From Arenimonas terrae (GTDB lineage Bacteria; Pseudomonadota; Gammaproteobacteria; Xanthomonadales; Xanthomonadaceae), in contig NZ_SMDR01000002.1 of the NCBI RefSeq assembly GCF_006265115.1, positions 185,743 through 249,742 of the forward strand: DNA of 64,000 nt, written 5' to 3'. Of this stretch, positions 36,246 to 42,558 are shown in pieces. The notes below the pieces were generated by a model. That model made no database searches. It saw only the letters and a list, made by a program, of their open reading frames with translations, and had not been told where the DNA came from. Position 1 is the stretch's first letter, and each line of letters opens with the position of its first letter. A program made the position numbers and the translations under genes.

Positions 36246-36593
36246 GGCGGGCGACAGACTGCCCGGGGCGACGGGGGGGGCGCCTTGACCCGGATCAGGT
36301 GCGAGCCCCTGCTGGCGGCAGGCATCGTCGATCACCAGTGCGAGCTGCCTTCGAGCCAACTCCGACGGCAGCCCGAGCCGCCGGGCCAGGCCCTTGCCGC
36401 GCGCGAAGATGCGCGCTTCGCGGCCGGCATCGCGCACCGGCAGCCCTTGCCGCTGCTTTACGGCGGCGGCGGCGGCCACGAGCTGGCGTCGCCCGGCCAG
36501 GAGCAGCAGCAGGGCGTCGTCGAGTCCGTCGATACCGCGGCGCAACGGTGCCAGCATCAGGAAAGCAGGAAGCAGCGGGGCGGTACGGACCAT
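35724..36593 (-). CDS. Chorismate mutase (AroQ) - UbiT (SCP2) fusion
   Basis: One open frame of 289 residues joins two domains. Residues about 14-97 are an AroQ chorismate mutase with all E. coli active-site equivalents: R18, R35, K46, D55, R58, E59 and a terminal Gln (RQQG). Residues about 117-289 are an SCP2-like UbiT (LDFMQGRRLGIEV, DADTLFFQRRLELTGDTELGL), the lipid carrier needed for O2-independent ubiquinone synthesis. The linker between them (about 98-116) contains an FNR-type box in its DNA. GGAG precedes ATG 36593. It lies 24 bp after the preceding membrane-protein gene. Whether the fusion or separate UbiT is made, or both, is open. Confidence 0.8.
   Translation of the reverse strand: MVRTAPLLPAFLMLAPLRRGIDGLDDALLLLLAGRRQLVAAAAAVKQRQGLPVRDAGREARIFARGKGLARRLGLPSELARRQLALVIDDACRQQGLAPDPGQGAPPVAPGSLSPAMTPSASDHSLLTRRLLRGFPPPARWAALLRRLPPSWQARVLEAAVARLLAQPLGAGQLDFMQGRRLGIEVPDLGLCWVLVLDGSRLRATDAPAEATVRGSATDLLLLASRLEDADTLFFQRRLELTGDTELGLTARNLLDRLPWEEVPLAVRILLNRGARAARAARRAHRGEA
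36285..36298 (-). promoter_or_regulatory. Intragenic FNR-type box before ubiT
   Basis: The plus-strand text is TTGACCCGGATCAG (CTGATCCGGGTCAA on the coding minus strand). It lies inside the chorismate mutase-UbiT open frame. Centre to internal ATG is 46.5 bp. The hexamer at the expected position (36262-36257) is GCAGTC, or CAGTCT one base on; this is a weak -10, so the promoter is less certain than the others. Confidence 0.7.
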
Positions 36594-36603
36594 GGGTATC
36601 TCC

Positions 36604-36623
36604 AAAAAAACCGCTGGTCAGCG
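36604..36623 (-). terminator. Weak terminator-like hairpin before chorismate mutase-UbiT
   Basis: On the minus strand a short CGCT-GACC-AGCG hairpin overlaps the stop of the membrane-protein gene and is followed by G and seven T. The stem has only four base pairs, so it would be leaky at best. If active it would separate the upstream genes from ubiT-nadA-nadB and give purpose to the internal FNR-type box. Confidence 0.3.
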
Positions 36624-37868
36624 TGCGGGATGCGCGGCGGTGAATTCGCGCACACCGCGCCCGACGCCCGCCAGCGCCCAGGCCAGCGACAGGTTTGCCG
36701 CCAACAGCAGGGCTCCGGCCAGTCGGGCGAATGCGGGCGGCCAGAGCGCGGCGGCGACCAGGGCGAGGCCGGCCAACGCGAAGCAGCGCCGCACGATCCG
36801 GCGACGCGACGCCGGCAGCAGCACCTGCACACCCGGCAACTGCAGGCCGCGACCACAGCGCCGGTGCAGCGCGATCCAGCCCAGGAAGGCGGCGATTTCC
36901 AGCAACATGCCCAGCACCAGCATCGGCAACCCGACGCCGAGCCCCAGCACGCCGACCAGCAGGCTGTGTTCGCCCGGGACCAGCAACAGGGCGCCAGCCG
37001 CGGCCAGCGCCAGGAAACCGAAGCGCCAGAACCGCGCCAATTCGCCCGGCGCGGACTTTCGCGACCGCGACTGCAGCCACAGCCCGCCGCCAGCCAGCGA
37101 GAGCGCCGCGGCCGAGGCAAGCACGCGCAGCGGCAGATCGACGCCAGTGCCGGCGGCGAGCACACCGGCCACCGTCAGCCCAAGCGCCAGCGCCGCAAGC
37201 CAGCCGGCCTGGAGCCGCGCCGGCACCTCGGGTGCGCCCTGGAACATCGGCATCACCACGCGCCCGACCGCGGCGACAAGGCCGAGCACCCAGCCCAGCA
37301 CGCCAACCGCGGCATGCAGATTGGTCCAGCGCGGAATCGAAAGCGCGACCCTGCCGGCGATCGCCGCGACGAGCAGGCAGCCCAGCGCAACCGTCGCCAG
37401 CGCCGCGAGCAGGGACAACACGATGCCCGCATGCAGCAGGCTGCACCGCGCGCGCGCCAGCAGCTCCGGCAGGCTTGCCGCGGCCAGGACCAGGAACGTC
37501 GCCCCCAGCAACACGGCGCCCGCCGTTCGTCCCGTCGCGCTGGGCAGCTGGAATCCCGCCACGAGAGCCACGGTGCCGGCATTGAGAAGGGCGTGCAGCA
37601 CCCAAGGCAGCCGGGGGCCGCCGCGCAGGCGTACGCCGGCCGCGGCGGGCAGGAACTGCAGCAGGCTGCCGACCATCGCATTGCCCAGCACGCCCAAGGT
37701 GAACACGTGCACCAGGGCCACCGTCGCCGGCGACCAGCGCGACAGCAGCAGCGTCGGTCCCTGCGCCATCAGCATCAGTCCCGCCAGCGCACCCCAGGCG
37801 GGCACGCTTCGCAGGAATCGACCGGGACCCTCCGGCAGCGGCGCCTGGTCAAGCGCCAGGCGGACCAT
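36618..37868 (-). CDS. Polytopic membrane protein of denitrification clusters (NnrS/heme-copper-like)
   Basis: The 416-residue protein is very hydrophobic, with about 12 predicted membrane helices. The N-terminal third contains LVHVFTLGVLGNAMVGSLLQ (H54, Q71) and further histidines in helices (HALLNAGT, LLHAGIVLSL, NLHAAVGVLGW), a spread reminiscent of NnrS and heme-copper proteins. I do not recognise a named family. It overlaps DUF2249 by 20 bp and precedes chorismate mutase-UbiT by 24 bp, so it lies in an FNR-box operon. A role in nitrogen-oxide stress or electron transport is inferred from context only. Confidence 0.72.
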   Translation of the reverse strand: MVRLALDQAPLPEGPGRFLRSVPAWGALAGLMLMAQGPTLLLSRWSPATVALVHVFTLGVLGNAMVGSLLQFLPAAAGVRLRGGPRLPWVLHALLNAGTVALVAGFQLPSATGRTAGAVLLGATFLVLAAASLPELLARARCSLLHAGIVLSLLAALATVALGCLLVAAIAGRVALSIPRWTNLHAAVGVLGWVLGLVAAVGRVVMPMFQGAPEVPARLQAGWLAALALGLTVAGVLAAGTGVDLPLRVLASAAALSLAGGGLWLQSRSRKSAPGELARFWRFGFLALAAAGALLLVPGEHSLLVGVLGLGVGLPMLVLGMLLEIAAFLGWIALHRRCGRGLQLPGVQVLLPASRRRIVRRCFALAGLALVAAALWPPAFARLAGALLLAANLSLAWALAGVGRGVREFTAAHPAR

Positions 37869-38091
37869 CTTCTGTCCACACCGTCACCGCGCAACCGCCA
37901 CCGTCGCAGGCGGTGGTCGAGTAGCCGACACGGCGCGACCGCAGCACGTCCAGCAGCGGCTGCGGGAACATCGGCGTCAGCACGCGCAGCGCGCCGCCGG
38001 GCGCGAGTGCCTCGACGGCGAGCAGGGCCCGCACCAGCGGCTCCGGGGCGGGAAGGTCACGCAGGTCCAGCAGGGGCAGGTCGTCGTCCAT
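37849..38091 (-). CDS. DUF2249 small protein
   Basis: The 80-residue protein matches DUF2249: LLDLRDLPAPEPLVRALLAVEAL, followed by LRVLTPMFPQPLLDVL and a C-terminal GGGCAVTVW, a sulfurtransferase-like (TusA/SirA-like) fold by family knowledge. Proteins of this type recur near denitrification and cbb3 genes. ATG 38091 is 41.5 bp from the FNR box centre, so the transcript may be leaderless. The upstream alternative (first codon at 38139) would run through the box and is rejected. Confidence 0.82.
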   Translation of the reverse strand: MDDDLPLLDLRDLPAPEPLVRALLAVEALAPGGALRVLTPMFPQPLLDVLRSRRVGYSTTACDGGGCAVTVWTEDGPPGA

Positions 38092-38125
38092 GTGTCCATT
38101 CCAGCGCGGCGGGCGCCGCGCCGCC

Positions 38126-38139
38126 CTGATCAGGATCAA
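38126..38139 (-). promoter_or_regulatory. FNR-type box upstream of DUF2249 operon
   Basis: On the minus strand it reads TTGATCCTGATCAG, with a perfect TTGAT first half-site. The centre is 41.5 bp from the DUF2249 ATG. TGGAAT begins 29.5 bp from the centre (38103-38098). Under class II geometry the start point coincides with the start codon. Confidence 0.85.
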
Positions 38140-38163
38140 TCCGGGCCGCGCCGGTCCACAGGT

Positions 38164-39342
38164 TCAGTGGTTCCATTCCAGCTGCAGCCACAGCTTGCGG
38201 GTGTCGCGCGCGTAGCCGTCGCTGCGGTAGTCGGCGAACTTCACCAACCCCGAGAGTCCATGCGGCAGCGGGAAGGCCAGCGACGCGTCCCACTCGCGGC
38301 CATAGTCGGCGCCGCCACGGTCGGCGTCGAAGTCGTGCCAGGCCACGGTCCAGGCCAGCTTGTCCTGCAGGCGACCGCGGCCGAGCTTGCCCGACACCGC
38401 GGCGTAGCGGTCGTCCAGCCCGTCCGCCGGTGTCACCGAGAACTTGTCGGCCCAACCATTGAAGGCGTGCAGCGACGCCAGCGGCGTCTGGAAGGCGGTG
38501 AGCCCGCTGCCGCCCAGTTGCTCCCAGCCCAGCTTCCAGGTCAGGCCGCGCGCGGTGAGCGCGGGTTCGACCAGGAAATAGTTCTCGTCGGTGTCGCGCG
38601 GGTTGCCCGCATGGTCGGCCTGGTTCGCGGCCTCGAGCGACCAGGCGACGCTGGCGGCGCCCAGCGGCCGCTGCCCGGTCCAGCGCAGGCCCAGGGTGCG
38701 GGTGGAAGCGGTCGCGACGTCGCGATCGTCGAGCCAGTAGCCGTAACCGACCAGGGTGCCGGCCGCGCCCGTCCACGCCGCGTTGGCGAGGTGCGCGTCG
38801 AGCCGGCGTTCGCGCGCCAGCGGATCGCGGGCGTTGTCGCCGGCAACGCGATGCACGCGGCCCAACCACGCGTAGCGCAGCACCACGCCCTCGTGTGCGG
38901 CGAAGTCCAAGGCCACGGCGTCGAAGGTCTGTTCGTTCTGGCGCCAGCCGGAATTGCCGATGAAGCGCTGGTTGTCGAACAGCAGCCGCTGTCTGCCCAG
39001 CACCGCGCCGCCTTTGTCGCCGCGCCACCGCAGCCAGGCCTGGTTGAGTTCGAACGCGCGCGCGTCGGGCACGGACGGATAGGCGCTGCGGCCGTTGGCG
39101 CCGGAGTTGTAGCGGTCGCCTAGCCCGGCGACCGCGTCGAGTTCGGCGCCGGCGCTCAGGCCGTGGGCGAAGGCATGGCTCCAGCCCAGCCGCAGCCGCA
39201 GGGTGTCCGCCTCGGCGTCGCGGGCGAACGCGGCGTCGTCGACGCGTTCGTGCCGGTAGCGCAGGTTGGCGGTCCAGTCGCCGGCCAGCGCCGGCAGGGC
39301 GGCGCAGGCCAGCGCCAGGGTGAGCAAGCGTGCGGGAATCAT
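38164..39342 (-). CDS. Outer membrane beta-barrel protein, alginate-export (AlgE)-like
   Basis: The 392-residue protein has a signal peptide (about 1-20, cleavage after ALA) and alternating hydrophobic strands to the terminal LWLQLEWNH. The segment AVLGRQRLLFDNQRFIGNSGWRQNEQTFD, seen here in two halves, is typical of the alginate_export family; no alginate genes lie nearby. A family-level match therefore says barrel, not substrate. An FNR-type box lies 74.5 bp upstream, and the divergent neighbour is nirK, so a role as channel for nitrite or another anion under low O2 is possible but inferred. Confidence 0.8.
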   Translation of the reverse strand: MIPARLLTLALACAALPALAGDWTANLRYRHERVDDAAFARDAEADTLRLRLGWSHAFAHGLSAGAELDAVAGLGDRYNSGANGRSAYPSVPDARAFELNQAWLRWRGDKGGAVLGRQRLLFDNQRFIGNSGWRQNEQTFDAVALDFAAHEGVVLRYAWLGRVHRVAGDNARDPLARERRLDAHLANAAWTGAAGTLVGYGYWLDDRDVATASTRTLGLRWTGQRPLGAASVAWSLEAANQADHAGNPRDTDENYFLVEPALTARGLTWKLGWEQLGGSGLTAFQTPLASLHAFNGWADKFSVTPADGLDDRYAAVSGKLGRGRLQDKLAWTVAWHDFDADRGGADYGREWDASLAFPLPHGLSGLVKFADYRSDGYARDTRKLWLQLEWNH

Positions 39343-39409
39343 CGGGGCATTCCGTAACAGGGCCCGTAGCGGGTCGGGCAAATGCTGGCAGCGCCGACGG
39401 CATCCGCCC

Positions 39410-39423
39410 CTGAGCCAGGTCAA
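39410..39423 (-). promoter_or_regulatory. FNR-type box upstream of AlgE-like barrel
   Basis: On the minus strand it reads TTGACCTGGCTCAG. CAGCAT starts exactly 29.5 bp from the centre (39387-39382), the same -10 seen at the His-rich lipoprotein and ubiU promoters. The second half-site (CTCAG) is weak. Confidence 0.7.
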
Positions 39424-39506
39424 GCCGCGGCGATTCCGCGCGGCCCGCCTCCGGGGTTTCCCTTGCCTCCAAAGCGGGGCAGACTGTGGGCGCCCCCCTC
39501 GGCGAC

Positions 39507-39520
39507 TTGACTCAAGTCAG
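39507..39520 (+). promoter_or_regulatory. FNR-type box upstream of nirK
   Basis: The sequence is TTGACTCAAGTCAG, centred 77.5 bp before the nirK ATG. The expected -10 position (39543-39548) holds GAAGCT, a weak hexamer. The predicted leader is about 36 nt. Confidence 0.75.
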
Positions 39521-39590
39521 GGTGCGGGCGCCGTGTTCGCGGGAAGCTGCCGCCATGGTTGGTAATCAACCCTTGACCGGAGAAGCACTG

Positions 39591-41114
39591 ATGAAACGCC
39601 ACCTGCTCGCGCTTTCCATCGCCGCCCTGCTCGCCCTGCCCGGCTGCCGCGACAACCCCAACGCCGACCTCGACGCCCGCGGCCAGGCCACCGCCGCGGC
39701 CGATGCCACCGACACCGGCGGATCGCGCAAGGGCGATTTCGGGCCGCCGCAGGGCGAGATGATCAATGCCGTGCTCACCAGCCCGCCGAACGTGCCGCCG
39801 GCCACCGGCCGCGACTACCCGGCCAAGGTCAAGGTCGAACTCGAGGTGCGCGAGGTGGACCTGGAGATATCGGAAGGCGTCACCTACACCTTCTGGACCT
39901 TCGGCGGCACCGTGCCCGGCAGCTTCATCCGCGTGCGCCAGGGCGACACGGTCGAGTTCCACCTCAACAACCACCCCGATTCGAAGATGCCGCACAACAT
40001 CGACCTGCACGGCGTCACCGGTCCCGGTGGCGGCGCGGCGTCGAGCTTCACCGCGCCGGGCCACGGCTCGCAGTTCACCTTCAAGGCGCTCAACGCCGGC
40101 CTGTACGTCTACCACTGCGCGACCGCGCCGGTGGGCATGCACGTGGCCAACGGCATGTACGGCCTGATCCTGGTCGAGCCGCCGGAAGGCCTGCCGGCGG
40201 TGGACAAGGAGTTCTACGTGATGCAGGGCGACTTCTACACCACCACCAAATACCGCGAGAAGGGCTTCGCGCCCTTCGACATGCAGCGCGCGATCGACGA
40301 GAACCCGACCTACGTGCTGTTCAACGGCGCCGAAAACGCGCTCACCGGCGACAAGGCGCTCAAGGCCGAAGTCGGCGAGACGGTGCGCATGTACGTCGGC
40401 AATGGCGGCCCGAACCTGATCTCGAGCTTCCACGTCATCGGCGAGATCTTCGACAAGGTCTGGTTCGAGGGCGGCACCCGCTACCAGGAAAACGTGCAGA
40501 CCACCCTGATCCCGGCCGGCGGCGCCGCCATCGCCGAGTTCTATACCGAGGTTCCGGGCAGCTATGTGCTGGTCGACCACTCGCTGTTCCGCGCCTTCAA
40601 CAAGGGCGCGCTGGCGATCATGAAGGTCGAGGGCCCGGAGAACACCGCGATCTACAGCGGCAAGGAAGTCGACCACACCTACCTGGGCGACAAGGCCGCG
40701 AGCATGGCGCCCGTCGCCGAGGCCGCCGCTGCCGCGCAGGCCGGCACGCTCAGCCAGGAAGACCAGGTCAAGGCGGGCGGCGCGCTGTTCGCCGGCACCT
40801 GCTCGACCTGCCACCAGCCCGACGGCAAGGGCCTGGCCGGCGTGTTCCCGCCGCTCGCCGGTTCGGACTACCTGGCCAAGGGCAATACCGAGCTGATCAA
40901 GGTCGTGCTCAATGGCCTCACCGGCCCGGTCACCGTCAATGGCCAGGACTACAACTCGGTGATGCCGCCGATGAGCCAGCTGACCGACGACGAGGTCGCC
41001 AACATCCTGACCTACACGCTCAACAGCTGGGGCAACCCGGGTGGCCGCGTGAGCAAGGAAGAAGTGGCCAAGGTGCGCGCCGGGACCGCGCGCTCGGAAG
41101 GCGCGGCGCACTGA
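39591..41114 (+). CDS. nirK: Copper nitrite reductase with C-terminal cytochrome c domain
   Basis: The 507-residue protein reduces nitrite to NO. It has a lipoprotein signal (LLALPGC, cysteine 19), two cupredoxin domains (about 55-375), and a fused cytochrome c domain with heme site CSTCH at 404-408. Copper ligands are seen in MPHNIDLHG (type 2, with the catalytic Asp) and [11 protein letters not shown] (type 1), with the catalytic His in [11 protein letters not shown]. The core is closest to the AniA type. The cytochrome domain should accept electrons directly from periplasmic carriers. ATG 39591 begins the lipobox signal. Confidence 0.97.
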   Translation: MKRHLLALSIAALLALPGCRDNPNADLDARGQATAAADATDTGGSRKGDFGPPQGEMINAVLTSPPNVPPATGRDYPAKVKVELEVREVDLEISEGVTYTFWTFGGTVPGSFIRVRQGDTVEFHLNNHPDSKMPHNIDLHGVTGPGGGAASSFTAPGHGSQFTFKALNAGLYVYHCATAPVGMHVANGMYGLILVEPPEGLPAVDKEFYVMQGDFYTTTKYREKGFAPFDMQRAIDENPTYVLFNGAENALTGDKALKAEVGETVRMYVGNGGPNLISSFHVIGEIFDKVWFEGGTRYQENVQTTLIPAGGAAIAEFYTEVPGSYVLVDHSLFRAFNKGALAIMKVEGPENTAIYSGKEVDHTYLGDKAASMAPVAEAAAAAQAGTLSQEDQVKAGGALFAGTCSTCHQPDGKGLAGVFPPLAGSDYLAKGNTELIKVVLNGLTGPVTVNGQDYNSVMPPMSQLTDDEVANILTYTLNSWGNPGGRVSKEEVAKVRAGTARSEGAAH

Positions 41115-41115
41115 G

Positions 41116-41895
41116 ATGCGCACCGCGCTGCTGGTGCTCGCCCTGATGCCGGCGGCCGCGAACGCGGCCACCGGCGACTGGGCCCGGCTGCCGGGCGGCG
41201 AGTTCCGCTCGGCGCTGCGTTACGAAGACACCGGCGGCACCGTCCGGGTGGCGCCGTTCGAGATGCAGCGCCAGCCGGTCAGCAATGCCGAGTTCGCCGC
41301 CTTCGTGCGCGCGAACCCGGAATGGCGGCGCGGCCAGGCGCCGGAAGTGTTCGCCGAGGCGCGTTACCTGCAGAACTGGCAGTCCGCCACCGAACCCGGC
41401 GCCAAGGCCCTGCCCGACCGTCCAGTGGTCCAGGTCAGCTGGTTCGCCGCGCAGGCCTACTGCGAATCCATCGGCGGGCGCCTGCCGACCTGGTCGGAAT
41501 GGGAGTTCGCCGCCGCGGCCGATGAAACCCGCACCGACGCCCGCGCCGATCCGGCCTGGCGCGAACGCATCCTGGCCTGGTACTCGGTGCCCTCCAACCG
41601 CCCGCTGCACCGCGTCGGCCTGAGCCCGGCGAACGCCTATGGCCTGCGCGACCTGCACGGCCTGGTCTGGGAATGGGTCGAGGACCACAGCGCCATGCTG
41701 GTCTCGTCCGACAGCCGCGAACAGGGCGACCCCGACAGCATGCGCTTCTGCGGCGCCGGCGCGCTGTCGATGGAGGACCGCGAGAACTACGCCATCCTGA
41801 TGCGCGTCGCGATGCTGTCCTCGCTCGAGGCGCACGACACCACCGGCAACATGGGCTTCCGCTGCGCCCGCAACTCCCAGGGAGCCACGCGATGA
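41116..41895 (+). CDS. nirV: NirV, SUMF1/formylglycine-type domain protein
   Basis: The 259-residue secreted protein has a signal peptide (about 1-18, ending ANA) and an FGE-sulfatase (SUMF1) domain: PLPGGEFRS-like RLPGGEFRSAL, PVVQVSWFAAQAYCESIGGRLPT in parts, WEFAAAADE and TGNMGFRCARN. NirV proteins occur next to nirK in several denitrifiers; their function is not settled. The gene follows nirK after one base and overlaps sco by ATGA, so it belongs to a nirK-nirV-sco operon. Confidence 0.88.
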   Translation: MRTALLVLALMPAAANAATGDWARLPGGEFRSALRYEDTGGTVRVAPFEMQRQPVSNAEFAAFVRANPEWRRGQAPEVFAEARYLQNWQSATEPGAKALPDRPVVQVSWFAAQAYCESIGGRLPTWSEWEFAAAADETRTDARADPAWRERILAWYSVPSNRPLHRVGLSPANAYGLRDLHGLVWEWVEDHSAMLVSSDSREQGDPDSMRFCGAGALSMEDRENYAILMRVAMLSSLEAHDTTGNMGFRCARNSQGATR

Positions 41896-42467
41896 TCCGC
41901 GGCCTGATGCTGTTCGCCGCCCTGCTGCTGTCCGCGCCCGCGCTGGCGGAGCCGGCCCTGCCCGGCGATTCCGTCTACCGCCTCACCGACACCTTCGTCG
42001 ACCAGGACGGCCGCGCCTTCCGGCTCGCCGACGGCCGCGGCAAGGTCCGCCTGGCGACCATGTTCTACACCTCCTGCCCCTACATCTGCCCGCTGATCAT
42101 CGACAGCGCCAAGGGCGTCGAACACGCGCTGACCCCGGCCGAACGCGACCGCCTGGCAATCCTGCTGGTCAGCCTCGACCCTGCCCGCGACGATCCCGCG
42201 GCGCTCAAGCGCATCGCCACCAAGCGCCGGCTCGACCCGGCCCGCTGGACCCTGGCCCGCACTGAGGCCGCCGGCGTGCGCCGCACCGCCGCCGTGCTCG
42301 GCATCCGCTACCGCGCCCTGGCCGACGGCGAGTTCAACCACAGCAGCGCCCTGGTGCTGCTCGACGGCGAAGGCCGGGTGCTGGCGCGCACGGAAACGCT
42401 GGGCGCGCAGCCCGATCCGGCCTTCCTGGCCGCGGTCCGGGCCGCTCTGGCCGTTCCCAAGCGCTGA
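41892..42467 (+). CDS. SCO1/SenC copper chaperone
   Basis: The 191-residue secreted thioredoxin-fold protein has a signal peptide (about 1-19) and the copper motif CPYIC with the distal histidine in EFNHSSALVLLD. SCO proteins load copper into oxidases or related enzymes. Here it follows nirK-nirV and precedes ccoN, so both NirK and the cbb3 oxidase are possible clients. It is transcribed with nirK by overlap and ends 91 bp before ccoN. Confidence 0.92.
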   Translation: MIRGLMLFAALLLSAPALAEPALPGDSVYRLTDTFVDQDGRAFRLADGRGKVRLATMFYTSCPYICPLIIDSAKGVEHALTPAERDRLAILLVSLDPARDDPAALKRIATKRRLDPARWTLARTEAAGVRRTAAVLGIRYRALADGEFNHSSALVLLDGEGRVLARTETLGAQPDPAFLAAVRAALAVPKR

Positions 42468-42490
42468 AACCCCGGGCCCCGGGCGCCGAA

Positions 42491-42504
42491 TTGACCTGGG
42501 TCAA
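42491..42504 (+). promoter_or_regulatory. FNR-type box upstream of ccoN
   Basis: The sequence is TTGACCTGGGTCAA, a near-perfect palindrome. Its centre is 61.5 bp from the ccoN ATG. GATAAT lies at exactly 29.5 bp from the centre (42527-42532), making this the best-looking class II promoter in the window. Confidence 0.9.
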
Positions 42505-42558
42505 GCCGGCCCCGCCGGGCCGACCGGATAATTCGCGGCAAGCAACGAGGGGCAGGCG

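Noticed and set aside
36593-36605. TTG start four codons upstream of the chorismate mutase ATG
   Set aside because: GGAG lies at the correct distance from ATG 36593 but within the extra codons, so the ATG is the better start.
38092-38139. Longer DUF2249 start with first codon at 38139
   Set aside because: The added 16 residues would be encoded across the FNR-type box, lack family similarity, and no ribosome site precedes them.
39555-39591. Upstream ATG at 39555 as nirK start
   Set aside because: It sits 41.5 bp from the FNR box centre, which is tempting as a leaderless start, but the lipoprotein signal [19 protein letters not shown] begins at 39591 with its own ribosome site.
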